In this document: piece by piece, positions 56,251 to 64,000 of the stretch
How positions within the stretch are numbered: the first letter of the stretch is position 1
Layout: each line of letters opens with the position of its first letter
Assembly: GCA_041658885.1 (NCBI GenBank)
Contig: JBAZZJ010000002.1
Coordinates: 1 to 64,000, forward strand
Length of the DNA stretch: 64,000 nucleotides
Reading direction: 5' to 3'
Source of the DNA: VMGX01 sp041658885
Lineage (GTDB): Bacteria; Patescibacteriota; Minisyncoccia; Phycocordibacterales; 21-14-all-36-13
Program-made: the position numbers and the translations under genes
The notes under the pieces: generated by a model
What the model was told of the DNA's origin: nothing
The model's database searches: none
What the model saw: only the letters and a program-made list of their open reading frames with translations

Positions 56251-59200
56251 ATGAAAGACGAAATTTTCATAAAAGGGGAGAAATATATTACTACTAAATC
56301 TGCATCTGAATTGACCAACTACACGAGTGATTATGTAGGTCAACTTTCTCGTTCAAATAAAATCAAATCAACGATGATAGGGCATACAAGATATGTGTGT
56401 GAAGACGATATTTTGAATTATGGTGAAAATGGAGGTGTTTTAATTAATGACAAAAAATATATATCTACAAAAAAAGCTTCTGAATTGACGGGCTATACAA
56501 GTGATTATGTAGGACAGATATCTCGTAGTGGAATAATAAAATCTAAATTAGTTGGAAAAACTAAATTTGTTGAAGAAATTGAAATTTTAGAATACGCAAA
56601 AAAATTTGGTAGAACAAATTTTATAGAGAATAATTTAAACGAAGAAGAAAAAGATACTTTAGCAAAAAAAATAATTGGTGATAAAAAAGAAAAAAATTTT
56701 GTTAAAACAAAAGATGTAAAATATTTTGACGATAATTTCTCTCTAATTCCAGAATTAAAAAAAGACAGGGAAGGTTTTTCAAAAGAAAAATATTTATCTG
56801 AGCAGACAAAAAAAATAATTTCTCCATTTGAAAAACCAACATCGTTTGCAAGCGATGCACTCTTTAAAAAAGTTGTAGCACTTTGTTTGGCAATAACTGT
56901 GATTCTTGGACCATATGCTTTTATGCAAACTCCGTACGCGGAAGCTTCACAGGAAAAATTAAAATCTCTCGCAAATAATGTTTATGAAATTGGAAGTGAA
57001 GTTATAGAAAAGATAAATAATGATGGAGTAATAATTTTAATAACAGACTCAATTGCTTATACTAAAAATGTTTTAAAAGACAAAACAAAATCACTTGCTG
57101 TAAATACAGCGAGTGTGATTTTATCAGCAAATGTTCAAAAAACGAGTTTCTCAATTAAGAATTTTGCTAAGAAAATTTACGTATCTATAAACTCGCTTTT
57201 TGGAAAAAATGAAATAGATGAAAATATAGAATTAGTTCAATCAGATAACTTGGTGTCTAAGACACCAAGTTCACCAAGTTCACCAAGTTCACCAAGTTTG
57301 TCAGATTTACCATTAACAAAAACAGTTGTAATTGAAGGCCCAACAAGGATTGTAGAGAGAATATTGGAAAAACAATCAATTGTCAGTGGTATTTCAAAAG
57401 AAGAATTAGAAAGTAAGATTCAACAATTAGACAACAAATTAAGCTCAAAAATATATGCAGTTTCTTCTGGGACTCCAAATAGTGTCCAGACCGTTTACCA
57501 AATGGTGTCTCAAACGAACAAAATTGATAAATTAGTAAGCGGGGTTGAAATAGTTTCTCCAGCAATAACGGGGGGTACACTAAAAGACACAATAGTAACA
57601 GGTTCAACCTTTTCCGGAACCACAATGAGCGGTTCCACACTAACATTAACCGGCGGAGCAACAGTTGGAGGCCAATTAATAGTTTCTGGAATATCAACGT
57701 CAACAATCGCAGGTGATACAAATTTTGATACAGGCACATTATTTATTGATTCTTTGAATAATAGAATTGGAATAGGGACATCAACGCCACAATATGCGTT
57801 AGATATTGTCGGAACTTTAAATGTTTCAAGTATTGTGACATCTGCAGGAGAAACAATAGGCGGGAACCTTGATATAACGGGCAACACAACGCTCGGAAAT
57901 GCTACAACTTCTGATAAAACATATTTCAACTCAAGAATAGGAACATCACTAATACCAACAATAGATAATGTATTAGATATCGGAGATAGTTCAAATTGGT
58001 TGAGATGGAGGTCGGGATTTTTTGGAACATCTGTTGGAATCGGAGGAACATCTACATCAACGGGCTCATCTCTCCTTTCATCTGGAGTTTACACAATTGA
58101 TTCTATAAATGGGATTCTTTTTAATACAACAAACAATGCTTCAACCACTTTTGGTACAGGTCTTGTGACTCTTCCAAATCTTTCTGGTACAAACGCAACA
58201 ACGACCAACTCGACTTCGACGAACCTCTATTCGTCTACGCTCGTTGCAGGAAATGCAACTACTACGAACTTCTATACTTCTATATTTAATGCAGTATCTG
58301 GTATCTTTTCAAATTTAATCACAACAACATTCACAGCAACAAATTCAACAACAACAAACGCCACAAGCACAACACTTGCAATAACAAACACAGCGACAAC
58401 AAGCAATCTTATTGTTTCAAATGACACAACAATCTCATCTCTAACACCGTCAAGGTTAGTGTCTCTAAACAGTTCAAGAAAACTAACTAACACAGATTTA
58501 TTCTCTTGGGTTTCAGGAACGACAAATCAAATTACAATCACAGACGATTCTGATGGAACAATTACACTTTCACTTCCGCAAAATATTCACACATCAGCAA
58601 ATCCAACATTTAATAATCTAACTCTCACAGGAACTCTAAACACAACAGGTTTATCATCTTTCACACAGGCGTCAACTACACGACTTTCTGTTTTTGATAC
58701 TTTGTATGTTGGAGGAACTTCAACAACTACAATCACACAATCTGCAATCAACATTCCAACAGGAGGAAATTATCAAATCAACGGAACAAGTGTTCTTTCC
58801 GCGACAGTACTTGGTTCAGGAGTTTTGTCCTCATCTCTCACAAGTGTCGGGACGCTCTCTTCTCTTACCATTGGAGGAACATTAGCAATGGGAGCAAACA
58901 ATATTACATCTACTGGTTCACTAGGTGCTACCGGTGCCAGAATATTAAAAGGTTGGTTTACTGATTTAGAAAGTACCAATGCAATTGTAGGTTCTATTAC
59001 TGGCAACGCCGCTACTGTCACTACTAATGCTAACTTGACTGGTCCAATAACTTCTGTTGGTAATGCAACAGCGATTGCTTCACAAACAGGAACTGGAACA
59101 AAGTTTGTAGTAGATACTTCTCCAACTTTAATAACTCCTCAATTAGGTTATGCTTCATCTACTCAACTAAGTATCGGCTCGGACTACATAACAGATATAA

Positions 59201-62200
59201 ATGGAACCGGATTAACACTTTCTGCCGGCGGAGTGCTTTCTCTTAACGCAACAGGAAACTGGACAGGTACATTTGATAATCAAGAGGGAAGTTATTATCT
59301 AGATGCAAGAAATTTAACAAACTTCGGAAGTCCCTTTTATACATATTTTAGTGCAACAACAACAGATGCATTAACTCAAGGTTCAACTAATAAATACTGG
59401 TCTCAAACTTTATTTGATAATGCCCTTACTGCGACAACAACTCTACCCAAAATTACTGCATTAACTTCGTTGTCAATCACAAAGAGTCAAGTCAGTGATT
59501 TTGGAACATATGAAAATCCACTAACATTTAATTATCCATTATCAAGAAGTGTTAATGCAATTTCAACAGTAGCAACTTCATCACTCGGACTTTTGGTAGG
59601 TTCTTTTGCCTCACCAAACATCTCACAATGGACAAATAATTCAAATTATATAGCTTTGACTAATTTATCCGCCACAAATCCTATAACCTACAATAATGGA
59701 ACTGGTGCAATAGGGTGGACTAATTCAAATAACTATATTGCTCTTACAGATTTGTCGGCAACCTATCCAATTATAAAAACAAGTGGAGTGTTCAGCACGG
59801 GTTTTGGAACAACAACAACAAATATTTTTTCTGCATTAAACACTTTTGCTAATGCTACCACCACTCTTTTAACTGCACCCGATGTTTGGATTACAAAACT
59901 TCGCAATCTTACCTCTAATGGTTTTATAAAAACATCTGGTGGCGACGGGACATTAAGTATTGATACAAATACATATCTAACAACGGTAGGTTCGGGAACA
60001 AACGGAAATTTAGCTTATTGGAATGGGACTAATACTTTAACAGGAGTAGCTACGACCACACTCACAGCAACGGCACCAATGACACTATCTCAACCAATTT
60101 CTGTTATAGGTTCAAGTGCTTCAGTTTTAACTTGTGCCACTGCCTCTGGTTCAGTGTCGGGATGTCTTTCATCAACAGATTGGACTACATTTAATAATAA
60201 AGGAAGTGGAACCATTACCTCAATAGCTACTAATAATGGATTGACAGGTGGAACTATTACAACATCAGGAACGATAGGATTAAATACTGCAGGATTTTCT
60301 ACAAATGCTCTTCTAACTTGGAATGGTTCAAATCTCGTAGCAACGGGAACACCTGCATTGACGGCTGGATACTTTATAGCTACGACAACAACTGCGACAT
60401 CAACATTTGCTGGGGGACTAACCGCAGGTTCTAATTCCGCACTTGTTGTTGAAAGTGGAGCTACCGCCAATAGTTTATATGTTAAAACAAATGGCAACGT
60501 CGGTATCGGGACGGTGAGTCCTGGAGAGAAGTTGGATGTTGTTGGAGTAGTTAAGATTGAAACCGGGACTGGTGCAACTACTTATGCTAATAGAGAAGCA
60601 GTGTTGAACTTCGGTGCAGCAAACTACCTCACTACATATCGGAATAGAATAACGAATAGTATTTCCTCTACACTTGCAGATGCGACGATGAATTTTGAAG
60701 TTACAAATGGTGCTTCAACATATGCTTCTGTTATGACTTTAACAGGAGCTGGCAACGTCGGCATCGGGACGACCAGTCCATACGCAAAACTATCAATTGA
60801 AGGAACATCTGCTTTAGGAAACTCCGCACTTGCTGGATATTTCATTGCGACTACAACAACTGCTACATCAACTTTTGCAGGAGGTTTAACTGCGGGAACG
60901 AACAATGCTTTAACAGTTGAAGGTGGTGCTACTGCTAATAGTTTATATGTTAAGACAAATGGAAATGTCGGCATCGGGACGACGGTTCCTGGTCTAATTC
61001 TTGAAGTTAAAGCAGGAACAGGAAGTAACTATCCTGCTGGTTTCACTACGAGTGATTGGGTCTCTGGGACAACAGGATCGCGCTTAGCATTCGGATTCGG
61101 GGCGAATACTGGGAACACATACGCAACACTTAATGCGCAAACAGCAGGGGGCTCAGTCTCAACGGGGAGTCTTGTGTTAGCGAATCTCGGAGGCAACGTC
61201 GGCATCGGGACGACGGCTCCAGGGTATCAACTGACAGTCAAAGCACCAGTAACGCAGGATACAAATATCTCTTTAGATAATACGAGTTCTGGTAGCCGAT
61301 GGTTAGTTCAACAAAAAGTGAGCGGAGATTTTGCCATTGTGGGTGCTGGTGAATACTTACGGATTTTAAATACTTCCGGCAACGTCGGCATCGGGGATGC
61401 GGCTCCATCGTTTAAATTGGATGTAGAATCAAGTTTAGATAATTGGGTAGCAAGCATAAAAAATACAAGAACAAGTGATATTTACGGAAGAGGACTTTAT
61501 GTTGAAGGAGGGAGTACTAGTACAGATTTTTTGTTTCAGGTAAATGCAGCTGGTACGGAAAGATTAGTAATAAAGGGCAACGGCAACGTCGGCATCGGGA
61601 CGACGACACCTATCTCCACCCTCTCAGTTCAAGGTTCATTGTGTGTTCGTGATACAGGAAGTTGTGGTACAACCGCAGGAACTATTTATGCGACAACAGC
61701 TACAATAACAGACATAGACCTTGCTGAAAATTATTTAACCAATGACCAAACAATTGAAGCAGGTGAAATTGTATCTTTGGACTTAAGTAATCCTGAATTT
61801 ATAAAAAGAGCAGAAACAGGAGAAAAATTACTTGGGGTAATTTCAACAAAGCCAGGTATACTTCTCGGACAAGAAATTAAAAATGGAAAGCCGATAGCTC
61901 TAAAGGGTAGAGTGCCAGTAAAAGTAAATTCAGATGGAGGAGATATATTTATAGGAGATAAAATTACAATATCGAGTGTTTCAGGGGTTGGTATGAAGGC
62001 AAACAAAACTTCTCAGACGATAGGCACCGCTCTAGAACCGTTTATTGGAGGTGGAACAAGTTCAATTATGGTAAATGTTGAAAATGAATTCACTTTCTCT
62101 CAATTAGATTTCTTTGTTGATTCCAACGGCAACGTCGGTATCGGCACATCAACTCCAGAATACAAATTGCATGTTGTCGGAGAAATAGCGGCGCAGTCAT

Positions 62201-63309
62201 TTATAAACATTTCAACTCGCGATGAAAAAGAGGACATTTCATACTACGATGATTCTGATTATGAATCAGCGCTTGAAAAAATTTCAGGAATGAAAGTTGC
62301 AACATACAATTATAAAAAAGGTCCTTATGGGAGTGAGATGGTTAGAAATGGTTTTGGTTTTGGATTTGGATTTGACGGAAATATAGGAATGGGTGATAGC
62401 GCTGGTGCTATCGTTAACACAGAAACAGGAGAAACTATTAATTTAGAAACAGGAATGATGACAACCCGCTATCTCGGTTTGATTGCAGAAGAAGCTCCGG
62501 CGGAAGTTTTGTCAGTAGACGGAAAAGGGGTTGATTTATATAAATTAACAACGCTCACACTTTCGGCCGTGAAAGCACTGGACATTCGTTTAGACGAACT
62601 CTCGGCTCGTATGAATGCTTTTGGTTTTGGAGAAGCAACTTCAACAGATTCAGTTAGTTCAGGCTCAACGATAATTGACTCACTTCTCGCATTTCTTGAA
62701 AAGTTGGGTGTGAAGATTACAGACGGACTTGCTTCTTTCAAAGGGCTTGTTGTAAATACACTCAAGGTTGGTTCAAAAGAATTGCCGAGCGGTATTACAC
62801 TTTATGACGAGAAGACAGGCGAACCGTATTGTTTGAAAATTAAAAATGGAGTAGTGGTTTCTTCAGCGGGGGAATGTGCTAATTCTGCTTCTGCTTCTGC
62901 TTCCAGCGGTTCAACCGTTGATATTAATTCCGACGGCTCCGCCTCTGGCTCCGCCGGACAAAGTACGACAACTCCTGTAATTACACTTATCGGAAACAAT
63001 CCTGCAGAGATTGAAAAGGGAACAACATTCGTAGACCCTGGAGCAACAGCTGTAGATTCAAAAGGACAATCATTAATGCCAGACATAATTGAAAACACAG
63101 TTGATACGTCGATGACCGGTGAATATAAAGTTGTTTGGTCAGTTAATGACAGCGAATCAAATTATGCAAGTACGACCAGAAGGGTAATTGTTATTGACCC
63201 AAATACGACAGAAAATACGACAGAAACTACCACAACAACCTCGATAAATCCAGAGCAAGCCACTTCGACAAGTTCAGAGCAAACAGCAACATCAACAGAA
63301 TCTCAATAA
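56251..63309 (+). CDS. giant membrane-anchored surface protein with HTH and S74 tail-fibre domains
   Basis: The product is 2352 aa. Two MerR/excisionase-like HTH repeats come first (residues 4-47 and 66-112; both contain KYI(T/S)TK(S/K)ASELT and YTSDYVGQ(L/I)SRS). One membrane helix (about 205-227) follows, then about 1700 residues rich in Ser, Thr, Gly and Asn, with an SSPSSPSSP repeat near 335 and seven GNVGIGT motifs from 1416 on. A Peptidase_S74 self-chaperone domain lies near 1985-2105 (STRDEKEDISYY ... YLGLIAEEAP). A DUF5011-like Ig domain (2240-2316) and a Thr/Ser tail end it. It is likely a trimeric fibre or adhesin. The cytoplasmic HTH is unusual. Confidence 0.85.
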   Translation: MKDEIFIKGEKYITTKSASELTNYTSDYVGQLSRSNKIKSTMIGHTRYVCEDDILNYGENGGVLINDKKYISTKKASELTGYTSDYVGQISRSGIIKSKLVGKTKFVEEIEILEYAKKFGRTNFIENNLNEEEKDTLAKKIIGDKKEKNFVKTKDVKYFDDNFSLIPELKKDREGFSKEKYLSEQTKKIISPFEKPTSFASDALFKKVVALCLAITVILGPYAFMQTPYAEASQEKLKSLANNVYEIGSEVIEKINNDGVIILITDSIAYTKNVLKDKTKSLAVNTASVILSANVQKTSFSIKNFAKKIYVSINSLFGKNEIDENIELVQSDNLVSKTPSSPSSPSSPSLSDLPLTKTVVIEGPTRIVERILEKQSIVSGISKEELESKIQQLDNKLSSKIYAVSSGTPNSVQTVYQMVSQTNKIDKLVSGVEIVSPAITGGTLKDTIVTGSTFSGTTMSGSTLTLTGGATVGGQLIVSGISTSTIAGDTNFDTGTLFIDSLNNRIGIGTSTPQYALDIVGTLNVSSIVTSAGETIGGNLDITGNTTLGNATTSDKTYFNSRIGTSLIPTIDNVLDIGDSSNWLRWRSGFFGTSVGIGGTSTSTGSSLLSSGVYTIDSINGILFNTTNNASTTFGTGLVTLPNLSGTNATTTNSTSTNLYSSTLVAGNATTTNFYTSIFNAVSGIFSNLITTTFTATNSTTTNATSTTLAITNTATTSNLIVSNDTTISSLTPSRLVSLNSSRKLTNTDLFSWVSGTTNQITITDDSDGTITLSLPQNIHTSANPTFNNLTLTGTLNTTGLSSFTQASTTRLSVFDTLYVGGTSTTTITQSAINIPTGGNYQINGTSVLSATVLGSGVLSSSLTSVGTLSSLTIGGTLAMGANNITSTGSLGATGARILKGWFTDLESTNAIVGSITGNAATVTTNANLTGPITSVGNATAIASQTGTGTKFVVDTSPTLITPQLGYASSTQLSIGSDYITDINGTGLTLSAGGVLSLNATGNWTGTFDNQEGSYYLDARNLTNFGSPFYTYFSATTTDALTQGSTNKYWSQTLFDNALTATTTLPKITALTSLSITKSQVSDFGTYENPLTFNYPLSRSVNAISTVATSSLGLLVGSFASPNISQWTNNSNYIALTNLSATNPITYNNGTGAIGWTNSNNYIALTDLSATYPIIKTSGVFSTGFGTTTTNIFSALNTFANATTTLLTAPDVWITKLRNLTSNGFIKTSGGDGTLSIDTNTYLTTVGSGTNGNLAYWNGTNTLTGVATTTLTATAPMTLSQPISVIGSSASVLTCATASGSVSGCLSSTDWTTFNNKGSGTITSIATNNGLTGGTITTSGTIGLNTAGFSTNALLTWNGSNLVATGTPALTAGYFIATTTTATSTFAGGLTAGSNSALVVESGATANSLYVKTNGNVGIGTVSPGEKLDVVGVVKIETGTGATTYANREAVLNFGAANYLTTYRNRITNSISSTLADATMNFEVTNGASTYASVMTLTGAGNVGIGTTSPYAKLSIEGTSALGNSALAGYFIATTTTATSTFAGGLTAGTNNALTVEGGATANSLYVKTNGNVGIGTTVPGLILEVKAGTGSNYPAGFTTSDWVSGTTGSRLAFGFGANTGNTYATLNAQTAGGSVSTGSLVLANLGGNVGIGTTAPGYQLTVKAPVTQDTNISLDNTSSGSRWLVQQKVSGDFAIVGAGEYLRILNTSGNVGIGDAAPSFKLDVESSLDNWVASIKNTRTSDIYGRGLYVEGGSTSTDFLFQVNAAGTERLVIKGNGNVGIGTTTPISTLSVQGSLCVRDTGSCGTTAGTIYATTATITDIDLAENYLTNDQTIEAGEIVSLDLSNPEFIKRAETGEKLLGVISTKPGILLGQEIKNGKPIALKGRVPVKVNSDGGDIFIGDKITISSVSGVGMKANKTSQTIGTALEPFIGGGTSSIMVNVENEFTFSQLDFFVDSNGNVGIGTSTPEYKLHVVGEIAAQSFINISTRDEKEDISYYDDSDYESALEKISGMKVATYNYKKGPYGSEMVRNGFGFGFGFDGNIGMGDSAGAIVNTETGETINLETGMMTTRYLGLIAEEAPAEVLSVDGKGVDLYKLTTLTLSAVKALDIRLDELSARMNAFGFGEATSTDSVSSGSTIIDSLLAFLEKLGVKITDGLASFKGLVVNTLKVGSKELPSGITLYDEKTGEPYCLKIKNGVVVSSAGECANSASASASSGSTVDINSDGSASGSAGQSTTTPVITLIGNNPAEIEKGTTFVDPGATAVDSKGQSLMPDIIENTVDTSMTGEYKVVWSVNDSESNYASTTRRVIVIDPNTTENTTETTTTTSINPEQATSTSSEQTATSTESQ
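57256..57300 (+). repeat. CACCAAGTT tandem repeat
   Basis: Four copies of a 9-base unit encode SPSSPSSPS just outside the membrane helix of the giant protein. Confidence 0.7.
60498..62152 (+). repeat. seven GC-rich GNVGIGT-coding repeats
   Basis: GGCAACGTCGGCATCGGGAC and close variants occur near 60498, 60751, 60961, 61192, 61379, 61583 and 62129. They encode GNVGIG in a 30-35% GC gene but are about 70% GC and nearly identical, unlike the codons around them. Confidence 0.75.
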
Positions 63310-63318
63310 TTAACACCC

Positions 63319-63341
63319 TGTCAAACACCCGGTGTTTGACA
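63319..63341. repeat. 23-bp palindrome, copy 1
   Basis: TGTCAAACACC and GGTGTTTGACA flank one C. About 40 bases around it, up to AATTTTGCGATA, are repeated at 63409-63448. Confidence 0.7.
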
Positions 63342-63413
63342 ATTTTGCGATAGTTGATAAAAGAAAAATTTTTTCTGATACGCGTGATTTAAAAAGATTT
63401 ATGTTAAACACCA

Positions 63414-63436
63414 TGTCAAACACCGGGTGTTTGACA
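63414..63436. promoter_or_regulatory. 23-bp palindrome, copy 2, upstream of hicBA
   Basis: TGTCAAACACC and GGTGTTTGACA flank one G, 60 bases before the hicB start and next to a TATGATATAAT -10 region. The placement fits an operator, possibly for HicB autoregulation, but this is inference. Confidence 0.5.
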
Positions 63437-63496
63437 ATTTTGCGATAAAAGAAATATAATATATGTTATGATATGATATAATATAAATATAAATAT

Positions 63497-63745
63497 ATGA
63501 AAAAGATTAAAACACAAATTAAGACTGACTACGGAATATTTCTCTGCACATTTACACCAGATGAAGTAGGATATGTTACATTATGTCCTTCTGTTGAGGG
63601 GGTGGTAAGTTGGGGAAAGAATTTGTCCGAGGCAAAAAAAATGGTTAAAGAAGCCATTGAATTATGTATCGAAGCAAAGGTTGAAGACAATATAAAAAAT
63701 GGAGTTGCCTCCAAGAGCGTCTCAATAAAAACATTAGTAGCATGA
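63497..63745 (+). CDS. hicB: HicB-family antitoxin
   Basis: The product is 82 aa. The partial RNase H-like fold of HicB is clear from YGIFLCTFTPDEVGYVTLCP, SVEGVVSWGKNLSEAKKMVK and EAIELCIEAK. It should bind and neutralise the HicA toxin encoded next. No C-terminal DNA-binding helix is obvious in this short form. It overlaps hicA by 4 bases (ATGA at 63742), as is usual for such pairs. Upstream palindromes may be its operator. Confidence 0.85.
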   Translation: MKKIKTQIKTDYGIFLCTFTPDEVGYVTLCPSVEGVVSWGKNLSEAKKMVKEAIELCIEAKVEDNIKNGVASKSVSIKTLVA

Positions 63746-63969
63746 GCATTGTTCCCATCATAGTTGCAAGAGTTGTCATAACAACACTTGTTCGAGCAGG
63801 TTTTGTTGTTTTGCGTCAAAAAGGAAGTCATGTGTTTCTAAAAAACTCTATAACTCGAAAAATAACCTCTGTCCCAATGCATTCTGGAACACTCAAAAAA
63901 AGAACGCTTCTTGCTATTATTAAACAAGCCGGACTGACACTTGAGCAATTTATTAAACTTTTACACTAA
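63742..63969 (+). CDS. hicA: HicA-family mRNA interferase toxin
   Basis: The product is 75 aa. The dsRBD-like HicA fold shows LVRAGFVVLRQKGSHVFLK with the catalytic His of the GSH motif, and TSVPMHSGTLKKRTLLAIIK followed by QAGLTLEQFIKLL. It would cut mRNA when free of HicB. The gene order is antitoxin first, the reverse of the more common hicA-hicB order. The N-terminus (MSIVPIIVARVV) is slightly unusual, but length is normal. Confidence 0.88.
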   Translation: MSIVPIIVARVVITTLVRAGFVVLRQKGSHVFLKNSITRKITSVPMHSGTLKKRTLLAIIKQAGLTLEQFIKLLH

Positions 63970-64000
63970 TTAGACTATAGATAAGAATATGGCTTGTAGC

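Noticed and set aside
57383..63098. Several long open frames on the minus strand opposite the giant surface gene
   Set aside because: They mirror the Thr/Ser/Gly-rich codon pattern of the real gene, lack ribosome sites and have Val/Pro-rich, non-protein-like sequence.
1..64000. A CRISPR array
   Set aside because: No regular direct repeats with unique spacers of similar size were seen, and no cas-like gene is present. The short tandem runs are simple repeats.

Overview
The window looks like a low-GC genome of a Candidate Phyla Radiation (Patescibacteria) bacterium, most likely a parcubacterial lineage. The signs are a 16S rRNA gene carrying several insertions and departures from universal sequence, a single unlinked 16S gene, small and compact housekeeping proteins, a giant HTH-TM-S74 tail-fibre-like surface protein, lamin-tail and DUF4015-like proteins, and a large surface-glycan cluster. 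TAA, TAG and TGA all act as stops. The lineage call is inference from gene content and was not tested by phylogeny.

Layout. 1-3.1 kb: four prepilin-like genes. 3.2-8.6 kb: ligA, a membrane protein, a GIY-YIG nuclease gene, gatC-gatA and a membrane HEPN-like protein. 8.6-10.9 kb: three minus-strand genes, each with its own near-consensus promoter and terminator. 11.2-13.7 kb: 16S rRNA interrupted by a GIY-YIG element and by an intron-like segment, and closed by a 17-bp processing stem. 13.9-14.1 kb: a complete tRNA-Ile(GAU) lying inside the anticodon loop of a second, split tRNA-Ile. 14.1-23.4 kb: alr, rsmI, a VirD4/TraG-like ATPase, a DUF4015-like protein, a lamin-tail protein and small genes. 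23.6-49.6 kb: a glycan cluster with GT-B glycosyltransferases, four paralogous ~455-aa proteins, a flippase, an O-antigen ligase/polymerase, nonulosonate genes neuC/neuB/neuA and one complete IS. 49.6-51.1 kb: a gene-poor stretch with palindromes, two candidate small RNAs and a Lys-rich micro-ORF. 51.1-55.6 kb: secA, a VOC protein and gatB. 56.2-63.3 kb: the giant surface protein. 63.5-64 kb: a hicBA toxin-antitoxin pair.

The most interesting feature is a set of palindromic elements spread through the whole window. Their left ends run CCC(C/T)..., their right ends run ...GGG, often followed by CAAG. They sit in frame inside ligA, gatA and alr, inside prepilin leader peptides, at stop codons, directly upstream of start codons, and in 16S rRNA. 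Two copies carry a small GIY-YIG nuclease gene between the inverted repeats, and each has non-autonomous relatives with the same ends: ACCCTGTTAAAT ends in ligA and gatA, and CCAGCACTTA ends at 17.2 and 50.6 kb. My working hypothesis is a GIY-YIG-linked family of mobile palindromes, with cognate nuclease-bearing and nuclease-less copies. Mobility itself is inferred. The inverted repeats, shared ends and in-frame placement are read directly from the sequence.

The 16S gene also stands out. Its 3' end lacks the CCTCC anti-Shine-Dalgarno although at least eight genes here have AGGAGG-like sites, and the 530-loop pseudoknot has switched to a compensated alternative pairing.
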